Source: Solea solea
Lineage: Eukaryota > Chordata > Actinopteri > Pleuronectiformes > Soleidae
Assembly: GCF_958295425.1 (NCBI RefSeq)
Contig: NC_081143.1
Span: 24,559,281-24,623,280 of the forward strand
Length of the DNA stretch: 64,000 nt
Direction of reading: 5' to 3'
The notes beneath the pieces were generated by a model that worked only from the letters and a program-made list of their open reading frames with translations, did not search any database and had not been told where the DNA came from. Positions 12,480-23,545 of this stretch are shown in pieces. The number at the start of each line of letters is the position of its first letter. The first letter of the stretch is position 1. The translations under genes and the position numbers were made by a program.

Positions 12480-14070
12480 CTGTTGTATGAACGTATGTTA
12501 CGATCAGGCTTAAGGGAAAACCTGATCGCAACGAGAACGTGGAGACTCCCTCTTTGCAACTTCCAAGAAACCACCAGGAACAAACTTAACACAACTGTTT
12601 TAAAAGTTTATTTAAAAACAAGCACAAAATGTCTGCTGGCAGTCTGACTGTGGGTGCTTCAAGGGAAGAGCACTGCAGCTGCCTCTTATACTGGAACCTC
12701 CTGTGCAGGACCAATCAGCTCCCAGGATCCAACACAGGGCTGCCGACTTGTGAGAAAACCTTGGAGTGAGACTTGGTGGCGTGCGGGGCAAATGTATGGC
12801 TGGCCCAGTCGAGGTTACCACTACACACCCAAAATAATATTATTATATTTATTTATAATGCAAGAATGTAAGCTTATAATGCACTATAATCTAATCATTA
12901 TAATAATAATAATTAAAACAATTACAGAATTATAATGTTATATAGATTGTAACACTACAATTGGTTTTAAGCACTCATTAATGCTTTATGCAATATGCTG
13001 TATGTATCATTAATGCTTAATAAAACAAAGAGTTACTTGTTGTCTGTGTCGGATTAAGATTTAACCTGTTCCATTGACGGCAGATTAGAAGAAGAATAAA
13101 AGACGCAACAGAACAAGTATGCTGTAATAATGCCGGTTGGTGGTTGGAATGTCTGTGTGGTGTGTGTCACCACCACACCCGTCCCGGAAACTAGATCCGT
13201 TCTGTGCATGTGCACAATGCGTCTACACTGTCCTAGATATCCGATCGTGTTCCGGGTATGGATCCGGCACAGACAACAGGAAATAGGGCGGGTGCTTGGC
13301 TGAATTTCCGAGAAATACGTGAGGAATAGGAGGTGTGGCTCATCAAACACACCTGCATTGACAGAGCAGTCATGAGGTCATCACACCTCCATAAATGTGT
13401 GACACAACTCAAATGCTGGACATTTGGTTATGTTCTCTCATGTCCTACCTTCAAACAAGCTACAGAATATCCAAGATCTGAACTGGAATTAGCAGAATCT
13501 ACACTCTTACCCACATGAATGGGTGCCACTCCCACCTGGTAACAACATGGCTACCATGAGGTGAGATCCACACAAAGCAGTGTTCCACACAATGTGGAGA
13601 GCCACAAACAGCCACAAAACAAGTGGGTCAAACCGAAAGTTAGGTGATGATGGTTGCAACACACACAAAACGCCCCCCCCCCCCCCCCCCCCCCCCAGAA
13701 CTGAAAGGTCAAAGATCTGCTGGTGCGTGGAGAGACTTCATCCAACTCAAAAGTCACAGTATCACCACAATAAATACATTTTTTGGCTGGGTTTTTATGA
13801 CACAGCACACAAGCTTTTTGAACCTTGCAGCTGGCAAATATTACAAAAAAACACGCACTCAAACTAATACAAACTAAACTGACACTAAGCATTTCAAATT
13901 AAAATGAACTCATTTTGAAAACAAAATGTCAAAACTAAATAAGAACTTAAAACCAATGAAAAATCCTGTCATAAAACTATTATTATAACCTTGGTGTGAA
14001 CCCATGTATATGAGCTTGTTTTTGTTTGCACACCTGACCCATTCTGTCTGTCAATTGTTAGCCTTTTTAC
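12480..14070. other. Gene-free stretch
   Basis: Contains AT-rich sequence, a poly-C run at 13673-13696, and no supported exon. The open frames on both strands across the poly-C tract are artefacts of that tract. Confidence 0.5.
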
Positions 14071-14072
14071 AA

Positions 14073-14158
14073 GGGTGGTTGCACGTGGCACTGACAGCTC
14101 TGTGCATGCACCGGCCTTAGAGTATGGGCACTTTACTGTACCAGGAAACATAGCTGCC
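14073..14158 (+). repeat. Dispersed repeat family C, copy 1
   Basis: Shares 'ggttgcacgtggcactga', then 'ccttagag/aatgggcactt' and 'ggaaacat' in order with 16861-16950. Both copies have the same orientation. The family is unidentified. Confidence 0.7.
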
Positions 14159-14670
14159 AGTGGAGACATTAAGAAAAACAGATTTTAACCCCTAATAAAA
14201 GCCTCACCTGATACTCAAACTTAAGTTTATTGTATTATCTCTTCAATTAGACAGCTCTTTTCTGAGTGACTAGAAAATGAAGTTTATAAACCCCAAACCA
14301 CAGAGGAAATCTGTGTTTTTAGCATATGAGGACACAAGAACTGGTCGGTTTGTTTGTGCCACAGGTAAATCTGAATCATGGATTTCACATTCCAAACATA
14401 ATACATTTCATTTGAGCTTAAAAATGGAGGCAGCATTGAATCAACAAGTCCTCATTGTTCCGTGATGTAAAAAAATGCTGGTTTTCTCAATGTGTCAATA
14501 CATCACATGAGCTCGCCATTTAGTATTTCCAGTAAAACCTGTTAAACGGGTTTGTTTGGCTTTATTTCTCTGTACACTGCTGTCAAGTCATCTGGTTTTT
14601 TTCTACACCCTACATCTGCCCTCACGAAGGCTGTTACTCACACTTTGGACACTGGACACTTTGTTGCCCA

Positions 14671-14985
14671 GGAGCAAAGGGCCACCATGGGGCCCCGCTC
14701 TTCTCTGCTGGAGGAGGCAGCAGCATGGGGTCACTCTGCCTCTCAGACTCCCCTCTGTTACACTTTGGACTATCCGCTGCTTCGGTGTTAGGGTTGGGAG
14801 CTCTGGGGCGGATGGTGGGGGTGGAAACAGAGGGCGAAGACGAGGAGGAAGAAGGTGTGGAGGGCGAGGTGTTGAACCTGTCGGCAGCGGTGGTGCCCAG
14901 ACGTAATGATCCTGTGTCCTGGTTGGTCTTTCCCCCCGAGGGCGCTCCTCCTCAAGCCGGCTGTCGTCAGCTAGGTTGTGCCCTT
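14671..14985. other. GC-rich segment open on both strands; possible exon
   Basis: The segment is clearly more GC-rich than its surroundings and lacks stop codons for about 270 bases in one plus frame and two minus frames. In the plus frame it encodes a stretch with an acidic run (EGEDEEEEG) and ends near RNDPVSWLVFPPEGAPP; a possible acceptor ('ctttgttgcccag') sits at 14656-14670. In one minus frame it encodes a Ser/Pro/Thr-rich stretch with an SSSSSS run, and a GTGAGT donor lies just beyond, near 14637-14642. I recognise neither protein. It could be an exon of an unknown gene on either strand, a retro-derived fragment, or chance. Confidence 0.3.
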
Positions 14986-15390
14986 GGCAAATTCATAGAG
15001 ACGAAAGGAGACGATTGTTTTGTTGTTTTCTTTGTCTGTGTTTGTGTAAATCCCAGTGTAATGAGGCTTGTGTGCATATATGCACAAGAAACACATAATC
15101 ACACGGCCTATTTGTCATTCCAGTTTGAGCGTACATAGTCTCGGCTGGATCTTTAAATGTATGGTAGCACCATGCATGCTTCCATGATCTGAAAATATAC
15201 AGGGCAACTTCACCCAAAATGAATAAAAACACATCGAGCCATGCATTTATATCTCATGAGGTTTTGAGATGAATTATACTTCCTCTGTTTAGTAATAATT
15301 ACAAGTAAAACATTACACCCATAACCATCACTGTATGTCATCTAATTTACAGTAAGTTAGCATTTAGCTCAAAGTGCTTCTCTGTCTGCA

Positions 15391-15598
15391 GTCTGAACTG
15401 TTTGTTCTTAAAACAAACTCCATCGACTCAAGTGAAACTAACGATCTGAAACTGGCTCAGCGAGGTGAACAACCCGCATCTGTTAAGTTGTGTGATTCTC
15501 AGGAACGGATTTTCCCCTCCAGCCTCTTGGATTGGTTGAAACGTCTTCAGACCTAACTCAAACACGTACAGTTGCCTGCAGCTAACTAGTGAAGGTGA
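15391..15598 (+). repeat. Probable dispersed repeat
   Basis: Contains 'tcttggattggttgaaacg' and 'tcttcagacctaactcaaac', wording that resembles a common fish repeat whose frame reads DWLKRLQ-like peptides. No second copy is present in the window. An exon is less likely because the frame closes at 15556 without a good donor. Confidence 0.35.
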
Positions 15599-16422
15599 CC
15601 GTCAAACTGTCATTGATAACTGACTAAAAATTAAATCGCACAACTCAATGACTCATAAACTTGACAGATAATCAGTTTGAGTGATAAGATTTTTGAGCTT
15701 TTACCACAGAGTTTCTGTCTGTTTACAGAGAGTCAAGGCTACAGTATTAGGAATCAGACACGTCATATTCAGATGTCTCCACATGCAGCTGACACATGCA
15801 ATATGAAAGTAGACGACCCTTTATGTGCTTTGTCTTGTTCAACGTCGTTATCTCTCTTTGATAGCGGTGGTGAAGTGATCTGAGTGCTCTCTGTTTTCAC
15901 TTGGAGAAACCTTGACACAGAACTGTTCTGGGTCGTTGACGCAGCAGCACTACGATGTGTGACATGAAGCAGTAGATTATCCACACGGATATAAATGTTT
16001 GACCATGTGATTTTTCTTAAAGTCGCAAGAAAAAAGAAAAAAAAAGACTGTATTGACGAAACTGAATGTGGGTTTGACTATTTTTTATTTTTGCCAAATC
16101 TTGACTCTGTTTATCAGTGCGATGACAAAGATCTTGTTCAGATCGGCCATGTGCTTTACAAACAAGAGGACGTGAGGAACAAGGAAGTGAGGAACACATT
16201 CAACCAGGAGTATACACAAATACACAGGGGTGTGTATTTGCAGTACTGTGTACACTTTTGCTGCAATGATATTTGGCTCATAGAGGGAAAGGTACATAAA
16301 AAGAAGCCAAACAATGTTGGGAGAGGTTCTTTTTGTTTGTTTTTCCAAAAATGTTTGTCAAAGACCACAAATGGGCCTGTGTTGTTGTGTCTCTTGCTCC
16401 TGTTCCACATTGATAAGTGTAT

Positions 16423-16548
16423 ATATATGTACATGTATATGTATATATATAGATATATATGTATATATATATATATGTATATGTATATGTATATATGTAT
16501 ATATATATATACATGTATATGTATATATGTATATATATATGTATACAA
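16423..16548. repeat. (AT/GTAT)n microsatellite
   Basis: Long interrupted AT/GTAT tract. Tyr/Ile-rich open frames on both strands here are produced by the repeat and are not genes. Confidence 0.9.
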
Positions 16549-16860
16549 ATGTAAATTGTATAAATCTACCTTTTATTTAATTTTAGAAAACAGAATTTCA
16601 GTAAATCGACAACAGATGCGATTTGCACATTGAGGCCACGGCAACACTCTCTGAGGATGTCACGTCACCGTTGTTGACCAGGACAGAAAATAAACACAAA
16701 CAAATATTAAAAAAAAAACAACATGACTTCTCTGTTTCAGCTTTGCGGCGTTTGGACATTTTCCTCTTTGGAGTATTTACTCCCAGTTGCAAAGTAAGTT
16801 GAAAAGAATGAAACAAAACGGCAAAAATAAATGAACATAAAAAGGATCTGAGGCTTTAAA

Positions 16861-16950
16861 GGTGTGGTTGCACGTGGCACTGATACATAGTGGTGACAGC
16901 ACTGTGCACTAGCCTTAGAAATGGGCACTTCACTATCCCTGGAAACATGG
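16861..16950 (+). repeat. Dispersed repeat family C, copy 2
   Basis: Second copy of the repeat at 14073-14158. It has a short extra 'tacatagtggtgaca' segment relative to copy 1. Confidence 0.7.
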
Positions 16951-17256
16951 AAACATATAGTATAGAGGGAGAGAAGAGAAGAGAGCCTAAAACTGAGCCC
17001 TGAGGGACCTCACACGAGAGAGGAGCAGAAGAGGATACAGGCTCAAGGCTTGATGGACCTGAACCACTCGAGCACTGGAGTGGTTCAGGCCCTGGTATTC
17101 ATCCGCGCATGTGGACCGCAGCGCCCAGACTTGTACCGCCACCCGATGGTGAAGTGGGATACTACAGAACCCTGTCTATGATATTCGACGCGCACTGTGC
17201 GCGGAAGTATACCAAGACCTTAATGCTCACCCAATCAGACCACAGACCATTCAACC

Positions 17257-17577
17257 CTTAGAACATGGAGCAATTGTGCTGCTTTTTCCATTACTATGTT
17301 AAAACATACAATATATATACAGAGGGTATGAGAATGTGCAATATAGAGTGTCTTATATCCTTTTTTTTCAGCTCAACCTAAGCAATCTGACGATGATTGT
17401 TCACCAACTATAAACACACCTGAGCAAAAAGTGCTCAAAATATTTAAAGTTGGATTGAATTTGTGATATTTGGAAATGTGTTTTTTTTTGTGACACAAGC
17501 ACAATTGTTGCTACTTTATATCACGAGTAAAAATGCGATATAAAATGAATCATAACTTTGACTCAACAGAAAAAAAA
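17257..17577 (+). repeat. Dispersed repeat family D, copy 1
   Basis: Collinear with 40585-40900. Both hold 'cccttagaaca', 'ttccattact', 'caccaactat', 'aaacacacctg', 'gtactcaaaat/gtgctcaaaat' and 'aaatgaatcataactttgac/aac' in the same order and orientation. Transposon type not identified. Confidence 0.75.
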
Positions 17578-17812
17578 AACTACAACAAAAAACAAATGAA
17601 TTAGCTACATATCATTAATATGTAGCTAATTGACGTGTGTAATATTGACGTGTGAATCATTTACAGACATTTTACAGTATTTTAACCTTTTGGTGATAAT
17701 GGTATTACCAGTTGTAAAGCCTATCTTGTATGTCACAGGGGAACTATCAGGAACGGGTTCCGAAACTTGAAATTCCTGTTTTTTTTACTGTTTAGTATGT
17801 TTGTGCGTGTGC

Positions 17813-17814
<2 letters not shown>

Positions 17815-17868
<54 letters not shown>
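17815..17868. repeat. (TG)n-(GA)n microsatellite upstream of gene 1
   Basis: A pure TG run followed directly by a GA run, about 175-230 bases upstream of the gene 1 start codon, within the probable promoter. Confidence 0.9.
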
Positions 17869-18043
17869 TAGTGAAAGAGAGAGAAAGAGGGAGAAATTCT
17901 TTCTCTCGTCACAACCTTTGGGCGGAACTGAGGTGTGAATTTGCGTCTTTTCCTCTGAATCTATCAGCTGGGTTTTTCATGGCAAAGGGTAAAGTTCACT
18001 AAAGGAGGAGAGATTCAGGAAGTAAGGAAGGGTCGATGCCGTC
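17869..18043 (+). promoter_or_regulatory. Probable promoter and 5' leader of glycosyltransferase gene 1
   Basis: Lies directly upstream of the proposed coding exon 1. It contains a GC-box-like 'gggcgga' near 17921 and an in-frame stop (TAA, 18023-18025) before the start. A short upstream ORF begins at 18036 (weak context) and ends at TAG 18054-18056, overlapping the main ATG at 18044 in another frame. The transcription start cannot be placed from sequence. Confidence 0.4.
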
Positions 18044-18072
18044 ATGGACGATCTAGAAAGGGACACAAAAAG
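18044..18072 (+). CDS. Gene 1 coding exon 1 (cytoplasmic N-terminus of GT31 enzyme)
   Basis: The ATG at 18044 has a strong context (gccgtcATGG). It opens a frame encoding MDDLERDTK plus two bases, followed at once by a consensus donor GTAAGC at 18073. The two leftover bases (AG) join exactly in frame with the exon starting at 21850 (A-GCA-TGC-TGT-GTG...). This gives MDDLERDTKRACCVSLC and then the membrane anchor. The main exon has no in-frame ATG before its transmembrane segment, so an upstream exon of this phase is required. An in-frame TAA at 18023 shows that no earlier start is possible in this exon. Exon plus main exon total 1134 nt, that is 377 residues and a stop. Seen: splice signals and phase. 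Inferred: that this particular donor is used. Confidence 0.65.
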
Positions 18073-19299
18073 GTAAGCGCTCATTGTCATTTTAACTCCC
18101 TTCCAACGCAAATACACCTGTTGTCCGGGGTTACAAAAAACAACAACAACAAAATAAACAAATTAACAAATAAACAGCCATTATATTTGTGTGTGAGGTT
18201 CAGTTGAAACAAAACAAAACAAAAAAAACACACTCTTTTTCAGGTTCAAGGAAGCGAAGAACACACGGAGGTTACAGACATGTGTGATTGAAATACACAC
18301 ACACACACACACACACAACTCCAGTGTCCAAGTCCAGGTCCAGGTCTAGGTCTAGATCAAATAATATCAAATTCAGAGGACAAATCCAGGTTTATATATT
18401 AAATTAAGGAGCAAATCGTAGATCAAATTTGAAATTAAACAATTGTACATGTTACAAGATACTTCAATATTTCGTGAGGGCAATTTCCCTTTCGGTTATG
18501 TGTATTATGTGAACTATACTAAGATGATGTGTGATGATGATGATCTAACTGACATGGCCGAAATAAACATATAAATAAATAAATAAATAAATATTGTTTT
18601 CATGAAATAAAACACGGGACCAACACCGGACCATTTTTCTATTGAAATTAACATCATGCAGTTTCTACCTGTCTCACCTGATTTCCTCTGCTGTATTTCA
18701 GTAGAACAGTAGTCAGATGTATTCCGCTGAAAAAGACGGAGCAAAATAACAAATGAGGGACTGAGCCAATTTAAAACCTCCTCTGTTTGAGGCTCTGTGT
18801 TTTCAGTCCACGTTTATCTTGTGTAGTTTTATTTTACAAGGGAGTTGACTTGACGTGTAGTCGATGACAATCGATGACAATCGACTGTGTGTGCGTGTGT
18901 GTGTGCAATGTGCCAGCGCTCAAATAAGCATTAAAGCACTGCGCCATTAACCAACAAAAACCTGGTCGAAAGACAATGGTGCAGTATTCCCGTGCGTATC
19001 TAAAGAGGCCTCTGTGCGTAAAAGCGCACAGACACACGGGCGCATCCTGCTCCTCATGCCTCTTCCTCCCCTCAGGAGTAAACTGTTATGCTGCTGATGC
19101 TGCTGCTGATGATTGAGCAGATAATCCAAGCACGAACATGCAAAGTGTCCCACATGAGTTTCGACGCTGTGTGTCTTCTTAAATATAGAACAACAATTGG
19201 CTACATATGGCACCGCCTGCGCTCCTCTCTCGTCACCCCCCAGCGCTTGTTCCTAAAGGCATAGTTCGGATTTGTGAACATTAAGTTGTGTGAACCATG

Positions 19300-19366
19300 T
19301 TGCAGAGATTCGATTATCAGGTGAGCCGACCAAGGATGGAGTTTCTGGAGTCAGAGATGAGTTAAC
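19300..19366 (+). repeat. Dispersed repeat, copy 1 of 2
   Basis: 'gagattcgattatcaggtga', 'gaccaaggatgg' and 'tctggagtcagagatga' align with 'gagattttggattaccaggt', 'gaccagcgatgg' and 'tctggagtcagtgatga' at 24108-24170. Confidence 0.65.
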
Positions 19367-19523
19367 CTATTCTTCCCACTGACCCACTTTCTGGGGTCCC
19401 TGCTCGAAAATGACATGCCTAAACTAAATAGAGTCTATCTCTGCAATTTCAAGCTCTGTGTAAGTGTAGGTTTCACTGTAGATACCACTCTGCCAGAGTA
19501 AATGCATATGGGACCCACCATAA

Positions 19524-19612
19524 ATAGAATAGAATAGAATAGAAATACTTTATTCATAGAATAGAATAGAATATAAATACTTTATTCATCCCCAAGGGGA
19601 AATTGTTTTGAA
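19524..19612 (+). repeat. AGAAT microsatellite with retroposon-like tail
   Basis: (ATAGA)n is followed by 'aatactttattcatccccaa' and 'ggggaaattg'. From memory this is a common 3' end of fish non-LTR retroposons. The unit occurs twice in partial tandem. Confidence 0.6.
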
Positions 19613-20399
19613 GGAATGAAGGATTTTTTTACCTGGCCCAACAAAATATTGCATTTTAGAATAAATATCTCCTTTAAAAATGTGCATTAGTAGCTTAGAA
19701 ATTCATGGAAGTCATGTAACAACATGTGGACATTAGCTGTGTGAAGTCTGATGATGCTGAAGTGAAGCAGAGTTTTTAGTAAAGAGATGCCTAGGCGACT
19801 CTAGTTTGGCACCATCTGCGCCATTTAAGATTACTATGGGTACCAAATTATTAAACCCATTTAATTAATTTTATTTACATGTATCTATTGGTCTTATAAA
19901 AACTTGTTTAGAATTAAAAAAATTACTCAAAAATCTATATATTTGTGGCTCTGTGGTCTGGACTGTCAAAGACAACTCTGAGCCTCAGCGTGTTCAGGGC
20001 CACAGCTCTGGCTACTATTGGCCAATCTGGCTGATTGACAGCTCGTTTTAATCCTCTAATGGCGTATTTCCACCGGCTCTACTCGCCTCGCCACGGCACG
20101 ACACTTTGAAAAGCTTTATTGGAAGCAGCTCAGATCTGAGGAGAACTGAGACAATTGCGAACATGAACAGGTAGATGTTGGGCAGTTGGGCATCCACTGT
20201 CAGTCTGCCTGTGAGTTCCAGAGTCAGGCTATTTAAAGGGTTTTGGAGGCCTTTCTCTGCTGACACATAGAGTTGACCTTCGGGGGGGACTGCATAGTTG
20301 AGTTATCAGTCAGGTTAGGCAAAGCGTAAATATTCATTGTGGTTTTAAACCCGTTAATTATGTGACCCAAGCTCTCTCCTGGTGTAACAGGCCATAGTA

Positions 20400-20558
20400 T
20401 AACCCCAGTCCAGAATAAACCATGGAGTTAAAGCGGCCTATGCTAGATTAGATTATACTGGGTATAAATTAGCCTAGGCCAGACTATACCCCTCTTGTGT
20501 AAAGAGGTTTTGATTGTTTGTTAATTGTTCACCATGTTATTGGGGTTTCAGCTGTGTC
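20400..20558 (-). mobile_element. Partial hairpin-type DNA element (family B)
   Basis: Starts 'taaccccagtccagaataaa' and ends 'ttggggtttcagctgtgt'. It is the reverse complement, with mismatches, of 26340-26543, that is the right arm plus part of the loop of the larger element there. It lies in the intron of gene 1. Confidence 0.75.
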
Positions 20559-21514
20559 ATGTAAGTTCAGTGAGAAACCTTAACTGACTTGAATCTTGAA
20601 ATAAGACCACGACCCCTGAACCCATAGGGTTAGGGTTATTCATTTGGTCTGTTACACCTGGGCAAGAGCCTGATTACTGTTGTTCAGAGCTGTGAGAGAG
20701 ACACTAAGTGTTGGCTCTTGCTGTTCTAAGTACAGTGTTGTTTCAAACCAATTCGATTTGCATAGATAAGGACCTTTGTGGTCATTCTCTATGAAAACAT
20801 GATAGACTCAGTCATCACCTGCTTCACCTGCTGTGCCCAGGCACTTTCCTACTGCTACTGAGTTTGACAGATGTGGTGTAGACTAGTGGTTCTCAAACTT
20901 CTTACACCTGAGAAAATATTGAGCTCTTGAAGTAACACCGCTATCATCAACGTTAAAAAGTTCATGGATGGCTGGTGGAATCAAAATGGACTATGATATG
21001 TGTAGAACTAGCCCCAAAATAAACTGAAGCCACCTAATACCAGTGAGCTGAGAGGTTGATCTGCAGGTCTGACCAGTTCCGGTGCATGTCTCTGACAATG
21101 AAGGTGTGGCTTCAGTGAAAGAGTTCAGGTGCATCAGTGCATCAACGGAGGGTTCCTCCCATGGCTCATCTTTCCATCATTTAATCATTCATTGTTACAG
21201 TAACAGCGTCCAAAGTTTGTTTACAAATGACGGAAAAGCTGCAGGTATGTGACAAGAAGTGAGAATTAGCTCCAAATATCACAGTTTTACAGTCAAATCA
21301 GGCAATCTGTGTAATAATCTCAGCCCCTTTGCTTCCTCTAGATCACATAAAGGTTAATCAGCATACCACACCTTGTACACAGTACACATTTACTTTTCTG
21401 GGTGAGTCTATAGAGAATCTGGAGAAAAGCCAAAGGGGATAAAAAACCCATAATGTAAAAATGAAAAAGACAAACACATACAGAGCTTTTGTGAAAAAGG
21501 TTGGCATCTGTATA

Positions 21515-21560
21515 TATATACACAGATATATATATATACTATATATATATATATATATAT

Positions 21561-21612
<52 letters not shown>
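21515..21612. repeat. (AT)n/(AC)n microsatellite
   Basis: Long AT tract ending in ACAC, about 240 bases before the main exon of gene 1. Confidence 0.9.
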
Positions 21613-21629
21613 GTTTACACAGTAAAGGT

Positions 21630-21715
21630 TCTATTCTCAGGCGAAACGAAAGCCTGCCCCAAGGCTTTACCATTCCAAACCAAACTGAAACTTACCATGG
21701 TGGAACCACAGCATA
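21630..21715 (+). mobile_element. Fragment of hAT-like MITE
   Basis: 'ggcgaaacgaaagcctgccc', 'accattccaaacc' and 'taccatggtgga' parallel 'tgaaacgcaagcctgacccc', 'accattccaaacc' and 'taccatgatgga' in the right part of the element at 58899-59252. Confidence 0.6.
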
Positions 21716-21849
21716 AGTTACCCATTACTATTTATATTTATTAAAATTACCCAACCCCAACACATTTTCCTTACAGCTGTTTTACAGGTCTCCTTAATTT
21801 TGGAGTTGTTTATGCACAAGTCTTAACTTTGTCTTTGTTGTCTTTGTAG

Positions 21850-22954
21850 AGCATGCTGTGTGAGCCTGTGTCCTGTGAGGAAGTCCGCACTCCACCTCTG
21901 GTTCAAGGTCCTGCTTCTGTTCTGTGTTGGGTTCCTCGTCATCTTCAGCTCTGCATCATGGTGGGATTTTTCATTCCATGAGCACTACCAAAACATTTTT
22001 AATTGGACCATACAATTTCCTAGGACTGTCTATTCAGGACCAGGATTTAGACTCAATGAAGTCATTGAAACCAAAAACGTAACAAGCACAGTTCCTACTG
22101 CAGCACTGACAGGTACTCTGTACCACCAGGCCTACCCACGCAACTATGACTTTATTATGGATAACAAAGAGGTGTGCAAATCCATAACTCCTTTCCTGGT
22201 GTTGATGGTTCCAGTAGCGCCACAAAACAGGGAAGCTCGGGATGCTATCCGACAGACATGGGGCAATGAGAGCCTGGTGCAGGGTGAGGTGGTGCTCACG
22301 CTCTTTATGCTGGGTCTTCCTCGTAATGCCGATGACGAGCAACAAAAACAAAAGCTCGATCAGGAGAATCTTCAATACCATGACTTGATCCAGAGCAGCT
22401 TCATGGACAGCTACCTCAATCTGACCATCAAAACAATGGTCATCATGGATTGGCTGGCCACCCGCTGCCCAACAGCAGCATATGCCATGAAGGTTGACTC
22501 AGACATGTTCTTGAACATTGACAATCTCGTAAAAATGCTTACACTACCGGGTATTCCCAAGTGGAACTACTTGACAGGGATGCTTATGGTTAACAGGGAG
22601 GTTATCCGTTACAAGGAGTCCAAGTGGTATGTTCCAGAGGAGTTGTACCCAGATTCCCGGTATCCAACCTACACTCTGGGCATGGGATACGTCTTCTCCA
22701 ATGATCTTCCAAAGAAATTTGTGGAAGTCTCCAAATCAATAAAACCCTTTAACATAGAGGACGCTTACATTGGAATGTGCATGAAACAGCTTGGATTTAC
22801 ACCCACATCTCCACCGAATCCCTGGCAGTTTCAAGCCTACAATACAAAGTATGACCGTTGTATATTCTCCAGAGTCATCACCTTCATTCTTGGTTCTTCA
22901 CGAGAAATATTAAACTACTGGACAGACTTGAAAAAGCCAGGGGCACCTTGTTAG
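21850..22954 (+). CDS. Gene 1 main exon: beta-1,3-galactosyltransferase-like (GT31)
   Basis: Encodes a Golgi type II membrane glycosyltransferase of family GT31, closest in pattern to the B3GALT1/2/5 group. These transfer galactose from UDP-Gal in beta-1,3 linkage using a divalent metal. With exon 1 (18044-18072) the protein is 377 residues, normal for the family: short cytoplasmic tail, membrane anchor at about 27-43, stem to about 115, then the catalytic domain. Visible motifs are RDAIRQTWG (140-148), DSYLNLTIKT near 196-205, metal-binding DSD (226-228), EDAY with the acidic pair at 313-314, and a final Cys. N-glycosylation sequons lie near 61, 86, 149 and 200. The acceptor 'gttgtctttgtag' ends at 21849. 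The ATG at 21853 is out of frame and an internal GTG start is implausible, so the start lies in exon 1. A B3GNT-type activity cannot be excluded from sequence. Confidence 0.9.
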
Positions 22955-23249
22955 GTCAAGGAAATAAATAAACAAACAACCAAATGGTTTAGGGATGGGA
23001 TGTATCTTTACTATTAATTGCAATTTCCTCAATGTGAATTTAAGTGTCGCATAATTTGAAGGTGTACAGAAATTAACATATGCAGTTTTTGACAATAGTG
23101 CCTTTAAAACCCTCAGAGCTAATGCTATGTATCATTGAATATAGATTTATTTTTTTCAAGGGCTGTGTGGACACAGTTATGAATTAATTTTTCCAGTCTA
23201 ATTTGTGTCACTGCACTGTATTCCTGTATGTATGCATGTATATATATAC

Positions 23250-23257
<8 letters not shown>

Positions 23258-23298
<41 letters not shown>
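23258..23298. repeat. (AG)n microsatellite
   Basis: Pure AG tract in the probable 3' untranslated region of gene 1. Confidence 0.9.
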
Positions 23299-23301
<3 letters not shown>

Positions 23302-23470
23302 GAGACAGAGAAGAGTGTTTCCTGTACAATTGTATGTATTCCTTTTATTTCTTATTTATTCTTGGGTACAGTTTTCTTTATATTCTAATCTACTTCACTT
23401 TTTATTGTATGTACCTTTATTTCTACCTTTCTTTATCTCGACAATGCACCTTGTACGATCTCCTGTGAAA

Positions 23471-23476
23471 AATAAA
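23471..23476 (+). terminator. Polyadenylation signal of gene 1 (probable)
   Basis: AATAAA within 'gaaaaataaagaaatcttg', about 517 bases after the stop codon. The AATAAA at 22963 is so close to the stop that this later site is preferred. Confidence 0.5.
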
Positions 23477-23545
23477 GAAATCTTGAAAACCTAGAATGGG
23501 AGAGTTGTCTCCTCTTTTCACGAACCGTGACTTTGAGATAACCAA

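Larger units (their letters stand above)
18073..21849 (+). other. Intron of gene 1
   Basis: Runs from GTAAGC to a pyrimidine-rich acceptor ending 'gttgtctttgtag'. It holds (AC)n at 18295-18317, (AAAT)n near 18570-18592 and a shared repeat at 19300-19366. It also holds an AGAAT-rich repeat at 19524-19612, a hairpin-element fragment at 20400-20558, AT repeats at 21515-21612 and a hAT-like fragment at 21630-21715. No other exon is supported. Confidence 0.6.

Noticed and set aside
13580..13892. Proline- or glycine-rich open frames on both strands
   Set aside because: The Pro and Gly runs come from the poly-C tract at 13673-13696.
10302..14985. Joining the possible exon at 10302-10335 to the open segment at 14671
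   Set aside because: The one base left over from the first exon plus GA at 14671 makes TGA, so the phases are incompatible.
21860..21862. GTG as start codon of gene 1
   Set aside because: Vertebrate genes rarely start at GTG. The splice acceptor just upstream and the in-phase exon at 18044-18072 give a better start.
22034..22381. 115-codon open frame on the minus strand inside gene 1
   Set aside because: It is the antisense shadow of the conserved GT31 coding exon. Similar shadows occur at 30640-30975 in gene 2 and 35982-36242 in gene 3.
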